From assembly GCA_907165275.2 (NCBI GenBank), contig OU015662.1:565501-629500 (forward strand): DNA of 64,000 bases. The letters run 5' to 3'. The position numbers and the translations under genes were made by a program. The notes beneath the pieces are model-generated. The model was not told where the DNA came from and did no database searches. It saw only the letters and a list, made by a program, of their open reading frames with translations. Below, one piece after another: positions 22,440 to 32,979 of this stretch (positions are counted from its first letter, which is position 1; every line of letters starts with the position of its first letter). This DNA is from Zygaena filipendulae (taxonomy: Eukaryota; Arthropoda; Insecta; Lepidoptera; Zygaenidae).

Positions 22440-22515
22440 TACCATATTAAGTTTGAAATGAAATGAAATGAAATTAAGTTTATTTGTTACGACTACAATA
22501 AAATAAAATAAAATG
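22440..22515 (-). mobile_element. Retroelement tail with (ATTTC)n
   Basis: On the minus strand AATAAACTTAATTTCATTTC continues as ATTTC repeats, another AATAAA-type tail with a pentanucleotide. Confidence 0.5.
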
Positions 22516-22533
22516 GGTTAACAAAAAGCAGCA

Positions 22534-22558
22534 CAAATTAATTAATTAATTAATTAAT
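22534..22558. repeat. (TTAA)n microsatellite
   Basis: About six AATT/TTAA units. A second, interrupted array lies at 22700-22756. Confidence 0.8.
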
Positions 22559-22885
22559 TTGTGTGTTTCACTAAATTTTTTCTGATTGTAAAAAAAAAGG
22601 TACTGGTTCCTGAGCAGCTACTGGGTACTTTACCTGACTGGTAATCAAATCATTTGCTTATTTCTTGATTCAATTGAAATCCAAGAAAGTGTCACATTCA
22701 TATGATCATAATTAATTAATTAATTATAATTAATTATTAATTAATTAATTATTAATAATATCTTGTACCTTCCATAGCATACATTGTATCTTATCAACGC
22801 GGTTAATTTCGTCCCGTTTCACTCACAAGTTCAAATCGATTGTTTTTGTGCTTCAATTGTGAGAGGATTTCTTTCACTGGTACTA

Positions 22886-23015
22886 CGCTTTCACGATTTA
22901 ACGGCTCAACCGATCATCATGAAATTTTGCATACACGTGGCACAGAAAAGAATATGGGGTACTTTTTACCCGGAGATTCCCGCGGTAACTCTAAAATTAA
23001 CGTGGGTGAACTTCT
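22886..23015 (+). mobile_element. HINE, fragment
   Basis: CGATTTAACGGCTCAACCGA through CACGTGGCACAGAAAAGA to AACGTGGGTGAAC. Both termini are lost. Confidence 0.55.
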
Positions 23016-23747
23016 GAGCACGGTACTGGTTACATTGTAACAACTAATAAAAACAAAAATACTTATAATATATTTTATTGCATTGGCAGACCTAAGTCCT
23101 TAAGACCCTGGCTCTACCGAAGTCACAGACAATATTTGAACGATTGGCACAAAGAAAAGATATTTTGTGATAGAATAGAACTCGTTTTCGATAGCAAAAT
23201 CTACGTCAGAGTTAGGAAAGCTTTATACAAGACATATTACAGTACCTAGCTACAGCCATTGCAAAAATAAATTCCCGTCGAACAAACAATTCCGTATACT
23301 TTCCTGTCGCGATCAATCATCTTTGTGGACTTAATCGTGAATTTTATTATACAGCTTAGTCAGAAAGGGGGTACCAATCTGTAAGGGGATATATACATTT
23401 ATTTATTTATTTATCCACAAAAATACAATAAATGACTAACATAATATGTTTTTTTTTATTTTTTTATTTATTTACTCACAAAAAGTACATAGTTTTTACA
23501 AGGTCAGACACAAAAACCCAGCAGGGTTTATTTCGGGTTTGTATGTGGGTCTATATGTATATCTCGCCAACCTATAAAGGTTGTCGGCGAGGAAGCGCTC
23601 ATCTTAGTTTTAATAATATAATTGTATATCTATGTTATTTAATTGACAATCTACATATAAATAAATTGAAGTGTCTGTTTGTAATTTCAAATGAACGGCT
23701 TTTCACTAAATCCATACGAAATTATATACGGTACTAACATCAAAAAA
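23016..23747. other. Non-coding stretch
   Basis: Contains TTTATTTATTTAT patches near 23397 and 23460 and no gene. Confidence 0.4.
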
Positions 23748-23935
23748 TCAATTTTCATAATTTTCTCTGTTTGTCTGTTTGTTCCGAGTAATTTTTGAAA
23801 CGGTTGGACTGATTTTAACGGGATTTTTACTGGCAGATAGCTGATGTTATAAGACGTAACTTGGGCTACTTTTTATCCCAGAATTCCCGCGGGAGCTATA
23901 ATATTAACGCGAGTGAAACTGCGGGGCAAAGCTAG
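23748..23935 (+). mobile_element. HINE, complete
   Basis: TCAATTTTCATAATTTTCTC to GCGAGTGAAACTGCGGGGCA, AAGCTAG, T. Confidence 0.65.
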
Positions 23936-24215
23936 TTTTCAATAAATACGTTTGCAAAGATTTTAGTTTAAATGTTTAGCTTACATTTCGTGTATCTGAA
24001 TGTTTGTCTTAAATTGCATTAATACTAGCAATTAGCGACAAAGATTGGTGTGGTTTTTTAATCCTCTTTGCCTATAATGTTTACATTTGAAGACGCTGCG
24101 TAAGCTTAAAACCTCGCCTTAGGACTAGCGCTGTGTAGACTTTAATAGGAATACCTAACTGAAAAAAATAATCCTTGTTGAAATGCTCGTGGCTTTGTTA
24201 ATATTTACTCTGAGA

Positions 24216-24474
24216 TAATAATAATCCACATCACAACACACAGATCTACTTGATCCCACAGTAAGCTATTATTAGCTTGTGTCGTGGAAACCCAGCAAAC
24301 GTGGTATATACTACATAGAATTACTTATATATTGTACTATAGATATATAAACACACCCAGACTGGAAAATGGAACCCTGTGTTCATCACACAAAGTCCAC
24401 CCCCACCGGGAATAGAACCCGGAACCCCTTGATTAGCGGATAGGCATGGTGACCTCTGCGCCAATCGGGTCGTC
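24216..24474 (-). mobile_element. SINE-A, full length
   Basis: ATT tail on the left and the tRNA-like head GACGACCCGATTGGCGC on the right. Box B is mutated (GGTTCTATTCC). Confidence 0.8.
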
Positions 24475-24737
24475 AAACGTTTGTTACCCCCTTTCTGATT
24501 AACCCTATAAAGACCAGCTTTCATCCGAGACTTTATTCACATAGAATTACTTGTGTCAACATTATCCCGTCACTATAGCATATTATCTACTCATTGTACC
24601 TTCCTATATCAGCATAATATTGATGAATTCGTTCATACAATATTTACATTTTACATTTATAAAATACTAAAAGATTTACAGTAAGAATTAAGAACGGTTA
24701 GGTGAAATATCTGTCTGGTTCTCAAAAATTGTTAACC

Positions 24738-25244
24738 CGTAAGTACATAAATGTGAGTTTGTTTGTTATGCTGTCGCGCCTTAACTATTCAACTGATCGT
24801 CATGAGATTTTGCATAGATTTTGTCAAGGGCGCCTACGATAATAGACATATCGTACTTTTTATCCTGGATTTTCCGCGGGAATTCCGTAATGGGCATGTT
24901 GACTAATTTTTATTTTTTAGTCCGTCTTGTAGATTATTATAAAATATCGGACAAGTATTTTTTTTAACGTAATCAAAAAATAACGGCGATATATTGAGTT
25001 GAAATTTCGCGTGACCTCACTATTCTGACAGTTTGTATGGCGGTTTTAGCGGTTAGTGACGTCACGACCCCCTCACCCTAAACTTTAATGCGCGTTATCT
25101 CTGTATATTTTAATTTATTTGAATAAGCAAAAAATACGTGTCTATTGTTTTTTTATTTTCTAACTGACGGACTAATTAGAATTTTGATTTTCAAAAGTAG
25201 TCCACATCCCTATTAACGCGGGTGAAATTGCGGGGAACAACTAA
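24738..25244 (+). mobile_element. HINE interrupted by MITE-CRE
   Basis: The 5' part ends CGGGAATTCCGTA at 24889. The 3' part resumes at 25211 with TATTAACGCGGGTGAAATTG and ends AACTAA. The nested MITE gives a clear order: HINE first, MITE second. Confidence 0.65.
24890..25210 (-). mobile_element. MITE-CRE family, complete, TA duplication
   Basis: ATGGGCATG...CACATCCC flanked by TA at 24888-24889 and 25211-25212. One palindrome is intact (TTAGTGACGTCACG near 25057); the other reads GTGACCTCAC. Confidence 0.8.
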
Positions 25245-25293
25245 CTCACATAAAGTTAGGTAGGTACTATAATATTATATGTTGATGATGTAT

Positions 25294-25318
25294 TTTCTTC
25301 TTCTTCTTCTTCTTCTTT
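25294..25318. repeat. (TTC)n microsatellite
   Basis: About eight TTC units directly before the MITE copy at 25320. A similar array is at 48823-48842. Confidence 0.85.
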
Positions 25319-25319
25319 T

Positions 25320-25547
25320 GTTAACCCATAAAACAAAGTTATAGGTAATTAATACATAACGCTTTATTAAGAGTTATACAACGTCTTTCAATTACGTGTT
25401 TACCTTAATAGATTGTTTAAATACAAAAGAATTATTGTAAAACATAAAAAAAAATGTTGATACAAAATGGCGCTATAATTTTATAACACATGTTTGTAGT
25501 CAAAATTTCTCCAGTGTGGGTTAGCACACTATTGCTTATCTGCGTCC
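25320..25547 (+). mobile_element. TIR MITE (AGATAAGCAATA family), copy 2, left end lost
   Basis: GTTAACCCATA to CACACTATTGCTTATCTGCGTCC. The left terminal repeat is replaced by the TTC array. Confidence 0.65.
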
Positions 25548-25679
25548 AAGTGTGGTCAGGGGAATTTGCGACAAGTAGTTTCCGAGATTTCGTGATTGGT
25601 CCGAGCATAGATAATATTATAATACTATACTGTCTGAGTGACCTTTCGCTTTAATATACCGTATACATTTATTACATAG

Positions 25680-25800
25680 ATTATTATAGGTAATAGACAA
25701 GTCCGTTTCACAGAAGATTGAACCCGGAACCCCTTGTCAAGTCTTCCTTGTCAACAAAGCGGAGGCGGCGTAGTGACCACTTCTGTCTATCAATCTTCAT
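25680..25800 (-). mobile_element. Possible tRNA-derived SINE head
   Basis: On the minus strand GGTTCCGGGTTCAATCTTC looks like a box B and GGTCACTACGCCGCC precedes it. It may be a diverged SINE-A head. Confidence 0.4.
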
Positions 25801-26181
25801 CGAAGCTGTAATACCATGAACTAATAACTCCATTAAATTGTGTGCCTCCTGCATTTTAATTTGTCGTTTGAAGCTTCAAAAGCACTTTATTCCCAAGTCC
25901 GGGGAGGCATCAAATTAGAGCTTTATTAATTTAACAGCTGTTTCAAACAATCTTTTGTCGCCTCAGAACTTATTTACTCGACGAATTGCGGTAAATAAGA
26001 CCTTCTTAGTGGTCCGATATTCAGTAGTTACAAAATTGAATATCGGCAAAGTTGTATAGATATTAAAATATACAACTACATAAACACACTAATTTAAATT
26101 GATAATGAAAATGAATTTAAAAATAATCGATAAGCGTCTTATTCGTAACAAACTAAAAAGCATTTTTGAATTTTCATTTAG

Positions 26182-26325
26182 TCTATCTATACATATAAAT
26201 AAATACATATAAAATGCTTTGTCCTGAATGACTGATGGATCAACGCACAGCTTAAACCGCTGATCATAGAGACCTGAAACTCGGAGGGTGTGTTCTTTCC
26301 AAGACGTAGGCATTCGATAAGAAAT
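26182..26325 (+). mobile_element. HINE, variant D, 3' truncated
   Basis: TCTATCTATACATATAAATA then AAAATGCTTTGTCCTGAATG and GAAACTCGGAGGGTGTG. It matches 43228-43459 on the opposite strand. Confidence 0.5.
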
Positions 26326-26670
26326 TATTTTGATTACACGCATCACATTAAAACTACTGATCTTATAGATCAGTAGTTTTAGTAGACGTATTCTACCGTA
26401 AACACATTTTTACCGAAATATTCAAGTTATTGAGTTGAACGCTTAATACATCGCTATCCTTCAAAAGGAAAAAGGTGTTATGATAATTCTAAGTACATAA
26501 GAGCATAAGCTTGATAGAGGTAAGGTTGCCATCCCTATAATTTGGCAACCAGGACAACAAGCGATAAATCCCCGGATTTTGAAGCTCAGAACCCGGACAC
26601 GAAAACTGTTTTTCGAACATAAAATATCTCTAATAAACTTAAGGTCTTCTTAAAAGTTAACTTAGTCTCC
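26326..26670. other. Non-coding stretch
   Basis: AAACTACTGATC / GATCAGTAGTTT at 26350-26380 is a perfect small inverted repeat. Nothing else is recognised. Confidence 0.4.
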
Positions 26671-26679
26671 ATCCCCATT

Positions 26680-27762
26680 TTGCTAGCTAAATTAGAAAAA
26701 ATTGGTATCAGAGGTCAACAACTTAGCCTTTTCAAGGATTACCTTGTGGACCGCATCCAAAAAGTTAAATTGAATGAATGTATAAGTGAGGGACAGGTTG
26801 TGACCTATGGCGTCCCGCAGGGAAGCGTACTGGGTCCAACTTTGTTCCTCATTTATATAAATGACTTGTGTAACATGACGCTAAAAAATGCAAAAATTGT
26901 ATCTTATGCAGACGACACGGCGATAGTGTTTACTGGTAAAGATTGGGATACGGCCCGTAAAAATGCTGAATATGGCATGTCCCAAGTATTTAAATGGCTA
27001 AAATACAACCTCCTTACACTAAACACATCTAAAACAAACTACATTTGTTTCAGCATATACAATAGTACTCAACCATCGAATGATTTTGACATAAAAATCC
27101 ACTCATGTAACCTAACACCAAACTGTACCTGTCCTTCTATAAACAAACTTCATCATACCAAGTATCTAGGAGTAATGGTGGATCAAAATCTATCTTGGTA
27201 TCCCCAAATCGAACAACTAGCAGCTAGAATACGTAAATTTATATGGATATTTAAAACTCTTAGACACATAGTTACACCTACGCTTCTTAATAAAATATAT
27301 ATCTCTCTGGTACAATCCATAATTATCTATTGTATACCGGTTTGGGGTGGTGCATATAAAACTAGATTTTTGGATGTTGAGAGATCTCAGCGCACACTTC
27401 TGAAGGTTATGTATTTCAAGGAAAGAACTTTTTCTACTACTACTTTGTATCAAACCTGTAAATTATTATCAATAAGAAAGTTGTACCTGCTTCAAATCAT
27501 TTTGAGAAAACACAAAACTTTACCATATAATCCCCGTATAATTAGTAGAAGACGACAAAATCCAGCTTGTGTTCCCTTTGCTAAGACTGACTTCGCGAAG
27601 ATTCAATACAACATTCGTTCTGCTGAAATGTATAATAAACTAAATAAAATATTAAACATTTATAGTAAAAGATCCCATGAGTGTAAATGCACAGTGACAT
27701 CTTGGCTTAAAAATCTTTCTTATGATGACGTAGAGAGTTTGATCAACATTATCTACCCATAA
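26680..27762 (+). pseudogene. Non-LTR retrotransposon reverse transcriptase (5' truncated)
   Basis: A 360-codon frame for most of a reverse transcriptase of a non-LTR retrotransposon. Visible blocks: GVPQGSVLGP at residues 44-53, the catalytic YADD at 76-79, the NTSKT block at 115-119, and YLGV at 162-165, followed by the thumb and a long C-terminal region with IPVWGG. The first RT blocks and the endonuclease/ORF1 are absent. The frame opens with TTG and is also open just upstream, where the residues resemble the end of a VNHPILL block, so the element is truncated at about 26668 rather than starting there. No stops or frameshifts are visible, which implies recent insertion. It differs from the RT family at 2968. 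It could not move alone. A Jockey/CR1-group origin is likely, but the clade is not certain. Confidence 0.85.
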
Positions 27763-28177
27763 TTTAAACCTCCGTTAACACTCATACCCTCAGACAACCT
27801 CACACCCTTACACACCCTCATACCCTCATAACCTCACACACCCTTACACACCCTCACACCTTTGCACACTTTCACACTTTTCCCGCCCTCACACCCTCAC
27901 ACACCCTCACATCCTCGAACATAACCACACGCACCATAACGCGCACAACACATCCTCCCTCACACACACACACAAAATTACACATAGGTACACCTGCACT
28001 TTAGTTGTAATTTTTGTTTCTCAGTTTAGGTAGATTGTAAAATCTTAAAGATATGGAAGAGCGGTGCCTACTGGCACAAGTATTATATACTTAAAAGTAG
28101 GCTCCAACACCCTGTTCTTTGTAAAAGCAATTTACCGAAATAAATTATTTTTATTTTTATTTTTTTTTATTTTTTTA
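27763..28177 (+). mobile_element. 3' UTR of the retrotransposon at 26680-27762
   Basis: Contains a C-rich degenerate ACACCCTC minisatellite on the sense strand (27775-27978), then unique sequence, AAATAAATTATT and a TTTTTA tail. The tail marks the 3' boundary. Confidence 0.75.
27775..27978 (+). repeat. Degenerate (ACACCCTC)n minisatellite
   Basis: About 25 imperfect CACACCCT/CACCCTCA units, strongly C-rich on the plus strand and nearly G-free, closing with (CA)n. Confidence 0.85.
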
Positions 28178-28186
28178 AAACGAGAA

Positions 28187-28418
28187 CTTACTAACGGCCG
28201 CACTCAGAGTCGACTTTAATGATTACTTAGTTAAGTATAGATTTTTAAAACAAAACTGCCGCAATCAGAGACGTTCAGTAAATTAATGTTAATTGGCATT
28301 AAATGAGATTAGTTAAATGCCAATTAACATTAATTCATTAAATTTGTCTGATTGCGGCAGTTTTGTTTTTTGTTTAACTAAGTAATCATTAAAGTCGACT
28401 CAGAGGGCGGCGGTAAGT
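28187..28418. mobile_element. Foldback MITE, 232-bp near-perfect palindrome
   Basis: Outer arms CAGAGTCGACTTTAATGATT / AATCATTAAAGTCGACT and inner arms AAAACAAAACTGCCGCAATC / GATTGCGGCAGTTTTGTTTT leave a loop of only about a dozen bases. Termini are ACTTAC...GTAAGT. Confidence 0.8.
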
Positions 28419-28532
28419 CTCATGTTATCTATTTCTTAAAACATTAATTTAATCTAAAATATACGGTTTACTCATTTGGCACGCGAGTCGCCCTGCCGCT
28501 TAGCGGTGACCAAAAACTACCCTAAATTCATC

Positions 28533-28807
28533 GACCCGATTGGCGCAATGGCCACCATGCCTGCCCGCTAATCAAGAGGTTCCGGGTTTGATTCCCGGTG
28601 GGGGTGGACTTTGTGTGATGAACACAGGGTTCCATTTTCCAGTCTGGGTGTGTAAGTATATATATATATCTATAGTATAATATATATGTAATAATATGTG
28701 TAGTATATACCACATTTGCTTGGTATCCACGACACAAGCTTATAGCTTAGTGTGGGATCAAGTAGATCTGTGTGTTGTGAAGTGGATTATTATTATTATT
28801 ATTATTA
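28533..28807 (+). mobile_element. SINE-A, full length
   Basis: GACCCGATTGGCGCAATGG (box A region), GGTTTGATTCC (box B), and an ATT tail. Confidence 0.85.
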
Positions 28808-28839
28808 AACCTCGCCCGGACGGATGCCCTCTAAACTAG

Positions 28840-29208
28840 GACGAATCCGGGGAAACTCGGACGGATGCACGGAGAGAAATCAATCATATCAAAGAGGTTT
28901 CGGAATTCGGACACTCTTCGTTGTCCGAAGGATATTATATTGGTGACACAATATCGGTAGCCAGCAGGCGCAGTGACCGAGCCCGCACAGTGTCAATAAT
29001 GTGCAAACTACGGGAGAGTATACTGACCAAATATGGTGCCCGACCGAACACCGGTAGCAGAAATACTGTTGACCAATCTTCGCTGGGGAACTTTTCGGTC
29101 GCGAACTTTACCGAACAAGCCCCAATTTTTCTCTCAGGGCGGCAGTCCGAGATACAGGCAGCGAGCGCGAGCGGAGACGCGGTAAATAGCGAGTATAGTG
29201 TAATTTAG
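28840..29208 (+). CDS. Candidate 3'-terminal exon of an unidentified host protein
   Basis: The only stretch that reads like host coding DNA. The frame is open for 122 codons from 28840 to the TAG at 29206-29208, clearly GC-richer than its flanks, with varied codons rather than repeat-derived residues. It has no credible ATG at its 5' end. Instead TGCCCTCTAAACTAG ends at 28839, which could serve as branch point plus 3' splice site. The peptide is hydrophilic and Ser/Arg-rich (SVASRRSDRARTVS), has no membrane segment, and ends SEYSVI, whose final SVI fits a class I PDZ ligand (S/T-x-hydrophobic). AATAAA lies 184 bp downstream. No family is recognised. If real, it would be the cytoplasmic tail of a larger protein encoded upstream. 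Alternatives are an old transposon fragment or a chance frame. Confidence 0.35.
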   Translation, partial: DESGETRTDARREINHIKEVSEFGHSSLSEGYYIGDTISVASRRSDRARTVSIMCKLRESILTKYGARPNTGSRNTVDQSSLGNFSVANFTEQAPIFLSGRQSEIQAASASGDAVNSEYSVI

Positions 29209-29737
29209 GATATTCGTGTCGGTGAATAGAGCTGTGATTTATATCTACGTTCCTTTTGATAGCAGCTTTTAGAAGCGGCATCACGCAATCGGTCTATCAG
29301 TCTATTGGATTGCCTATAGGCCTAGGTATAGTAGGTTTTCATTTCGATAATTGTATTTTTAGCCAACCAAAGAGTATAGACCTATAAAATCAATAAAATT
29401 ATACCTACATACCTACCATCCCCATAATTATTATAATTTTTCTACATGTGTTGAAAAGAAAAATGGAAGTGTCCACGTAAAAAGTACCAGTAGTGAGGTA
29501 TTAAGTTAAGACTAGGTTCAGTATCTAGAATAGTCAATTGATAGTAAGGATTGAAAATATATTCAAAAACTAGCACAGTTTTTTTTTTAACAGACATTTG
29601 AAGCTGAAATTCTGAAAAAGCTTGATTTTAGAAATAGCATTATAAAACTTAGAATGAAAAAAAAACACTTTTACTCGCTCATTAGATAGGTTTTTATATA
29701 TTATATATGAAATTGTGGAAAATTGAGCATTTATTAA
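29209..29737 (+). other. Possible 3' UTR and flank of the candidate exon
   Basis: AT-rich sequence with AATAAA at 29392-29397 and no recognised element. Confidence 0.3.
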
Positions 29738-29980
29738 TCCTACTAATATTATAAATGTGAAAGTGTGGATGTTTGGATGTTTGGATGTTTGGATGTTTGG
29801 ATGTTTGGATGTTTGGATGTTTGTTACTTAATCACGCAAAAACGGCTGACCGGATTTGGATGAAATTTGGCATGCACGTTGTCAGGGATTACAGAGAAGG
29901 ACATAATATGGTACTTTTTATTCCGGAATTCCTGCGGGAACTACGAAATTACTGTGAGTGAAAGCATGGGGCACAGCTAG
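29738..29980 (+). mobile_element. HINE with (TTTGGATG)n array
   Basis: TCCTACTAATATTATAAATG start, seven tandem GGATGTTT octamers (29766-29822), then GTGAGTGAAAGCATGGGGCA, CAGCTAG, T. Confidence 0.75.
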
Positions 29981-30475
29981 TAATCAATAAAATCGCAGTC
30001 GCAATTTTTTCACCCAACTTTTCAAAACCTCGTAGGTATATCTCCGAAACTAAATGCCTTGAACTGGTATCTTTTAGCTTGGACGCCCACAAATAAACTT
30101 TAACTATTGTAAACAAAGATAAGTAAATAATATTCAATAACAAAAAGAAGCACAAAAAGCGTGTCGAAACGAATGAAATGTTTTTAACTTGAAATATTTT
30201 TAACTTCAAGAGTTGGTATGGGCGGCTGGTTAGCTGGTTGGCTGTGACATATTGTATGCATTTAAGTATCCCTATATAAAGTCAGCCTGTCGGTATGTCA
30301 GCGTTGTACACATTCATAATTAGTTATTTTATTTATTTATTTATTTATTCAAGAAAAAGGTACAGAAATTATGATAAGTTTGTCGTGACATTACAGAGTC
30401 GCCGAGATAGTAGGCATACACAGTGCCCTCGTTAAATTGAGTAGTTAAGGCTTGGAACCGTAGCAAAAAAACAAA
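29981..30475. other. Non-coding stretch
   Basis: A TTTATTTATTTATT patch near 30332 and no gene. Confidence 0.4.
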
Positions 30476-30650
30476 TTCACTTTCACATTTAATTCGATTT
30501 CCGCAATAATTCCGGTGTTAGGAGTAGCCAGTGTCTTTTTATGTACTCCTGATAAAGTGTATGCAATTGCATGATGATCGGTTGAGTAGTTAGGGCATGA
30601 AAGCGTCACAAACAAACTCGCATTCGCATTTATAACATTAGTATAGCAAA
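30476..30650 (-). mobile_element. HINE, CTAG end lost
   Basis: TGATCGGTTGAGTAGTTAGG and CGCATTTATAACATTAGTAT identify the 5' half of a minus-strand copy. Confidence 0.55.
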
Positions 30651-31578
30651 TATATTTTGACATGGTTGCACGCTTCATTAGATTTCTTTTAATGTTTTGT
30701 TTGTATTATTATATTTAGCTTTGAAGATCTTTACCTAGTTAAAGGAGGGGCAACACCGCAGATCCATCAACGTAGTGCGGCCTGTGTTCAAAGGTCGGTT
30801 GATATTTTCGGCTTTCTCCCAGGAAACCCGACACCGTCGTTTCAAAACATCGTTACATTTGACCTTCGCAAGGGCGAGGTCACGTCGCGCGATAGTACAC
30901 CGGGCATTAGCAGGCTCTGCCTTTTGTTAGTTTTAATTATTCTTTTATCGTTTGTTCGATCGAGAATTCGTTGAAGTCGTAATTGAGAAAATAAATTACT
31001 TCAATGGTAGAAATTGGTATAGTGTAGGTATTTTTTTTTTCAATGAACGAAGTAAGTAAACAAAATTTTGCTATTGTAAATTTTCCTAAAGTGTCTTTGA
31101 GTATCTACAGGTCGAAGGGAGTTCAGAGCACAGAGCTAATGCGAATAAAAACAGTAATTTAAAAATGCTATTGCAGTATCTACAGTATTTACGTATAACT
31201 AATTATGGAAGTAGGTTTTCTAAATATGCGACTGGGATCTACGTTGAAGTAAGATTTAATAACAAACAACACAAATGCTGCCGGGCATGGGAAATGTTGG
31301 CTTAGTCATAAGCGAGGCACGTGCTCGAATAAATTGCAGACGCAGTCACGCAGCGGCTGTGTCCTAGTGTACACGGTCGGTGTTAGTTGTTACGCGGCGA
31401 GAATACGGCTCGGTAACACTCCGAACGATTGTGTAACGGGCCCTTGGTTTGTTCATTTGTAATAAGGATGTTACGCAGCTTCGACTCCGACGCCAGTAGG
31501 TCGGAACTTCCGATCACCGGGTCCAATTTCTGCTCCGAAACTTTTATATCGGATATATTTAATAAAATATAATATTAC
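30651..31578. other. Non-coding stretch with two GC-rich islands
   Basis: At 30770-30930 a GC-rich patch is open on the minus strand for about 60 codons, with no start or known motif; its even texture suggests an interspersed repeat. At 31275-31450 a second CpG-rich patch (GCGGCGAGAATACGGCTCGG) could be a promoter or 5' exon, but nothing proves it. Confidence 0.35.
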
Positions 31579-31729
31579 ATGCTGTGCCCCGCGTCCATTT
31601 CGGAGTTCCCGCAGGAAATCTAGGAAAAAGTACCCTATGTCCTTCCCTGTACTCTAATGATCTGTTGAGCCGTTAAGGGTGAAAGCTTAATAGATAGACA
31701 GAGTTACTTTAGCATTTATAATGTTAGTA
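31579..31729 (-). mobile_element. HINE with MITE-CRE inserted at its end
   Basis: TGCTGTGCCCCGCG to TTATAATGTTAGTA. The MITE begins at the next base, using the TA of TAGTA as target. Confidence 0.6.
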
Positions 31730-32049
31730 GGGGATGTGGACTACTTTTGAAAATCAAAATTCTAATTAGTCCGTCAGTTAGAAAATAAAAAAACAAAAGA
31801 CACTTATTTTTTGATTTTTCAAATAAATTAAAATATACAGAGATAAAGCGCATTAAAGTTTAGGGTGAAGGGGTTGTGACGTCACTTACCGCTAAAACCG
31901 CCACAAACTGTCAGAATAGTGACGTCACGCGAAATTTCAACTCAATATATCACCGTTATTTTTTGATTACGTAAAAAAAAAAAATACGTGTCCAATATTT
32001 TTTAATAATCTACAAGACGGACTAAAAAAAAAATAGTCAACATGCCCAT
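31730..32049 (+). mobile_element. MITE-CRE family, reference copy
   Basis: GGGGATGTGGACTA...TAGTCAACATGCCCAT, flanked by TA on both sides. A central pair of GTGACGTCAC palindromes sits at 31876-31885 and 31919-31928. Subterminal TTAGTCCGTC is inverted near the other end as GACGGACTAA. No coding capacity. Confidence 0.85.
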
Positions 32050-32147
32050 TACAAACATTTTTAGGGATTAAAGTACTTACTGTGTACCCTATATTTTTTT
32101 ACAACATGACAACGTGCAGGTAGTATAAAAAATTGAATGTATTTTCT

Positions 32148-32328
32148 TCCGCGTTAATTTCAAAATTCCCTGGGAATTCCGGTATAAAAAGTATCCTATG
32201 TCGTTCTCTGTAGGTACCCCTGACAACGTGAATGCAAAATTTCGTGGTGATCGGTTGAGCCGTTTAGCCGGGAAAGCGTAAAAAACAAACAAACAAACTC
32301 ACTTTCGCATTTACAATATTAGTAAGGA
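32148..32328 (-). mobile_element. HINE, CTAG end lost
   Basis: CCGCGTTAATTTC through GATCGGTTGAGCCGTTTAGC to TTACAATATTAGTAAGGA. Confidence 0.6.
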
Positions 32329-32979
32329 TTTGTAACAGATATTAGGTATAATTATATTTTTATGCTTTAATACCGTCAGCCATTAATCAATATCTCCCGG
32401 TACTGGCAACACCTTATGATGCTTATTATGTATGCAGAACGTGCTTTGGGCGTGTAAGGCACTCCGATGCTAGGGTTGGCGCTTGAATCGGTTTTTTTTT
32501 ACACATTGAAATTAGGTACGTAGTTTAATTTACCAATTTAAGCAAAATTTCAACTTAAACGACTTATTGAAATCTTTTTCTATTGATAAATAAAAAAAAA
32601 CATGATTACCTGACTTTTTTGTACTAGGCTGTAAAAAGTAAACCTCTGCTGCACCATTAAAAAAACTCATTAGGTAGGTACATACTTCATAATTAGATAA
32701 AATTTTATCTCTCGCCCGCCATTTTATCTAGTTCATGATTAAGTCGAGAGAGGGCGTTACTCGACCATTCTATCGCGCTATTGTTTCGTTACAGTCAACC
32801 ACGTAATATATTCTGAGAGTCATAGTACAATTGCCATCAGAAGGGTCTTAACTGACTCGACTGAAAGCGGATGATGAGATGGGAGATGATCTTAATGATT
32901 AAACTCCGCTCGCTTGCGACTCTAACTATCGCAGAGACGCTTGTCGAAGAACTGACGCTTTTTGGCCACTTATTATTTA
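32329..32979. other. Non-coding stretch
   Basis: Nothing recognised. AATTAGATAAAATTTTATC near 32691 is a small inverted repeat. Confidence 0.4.
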
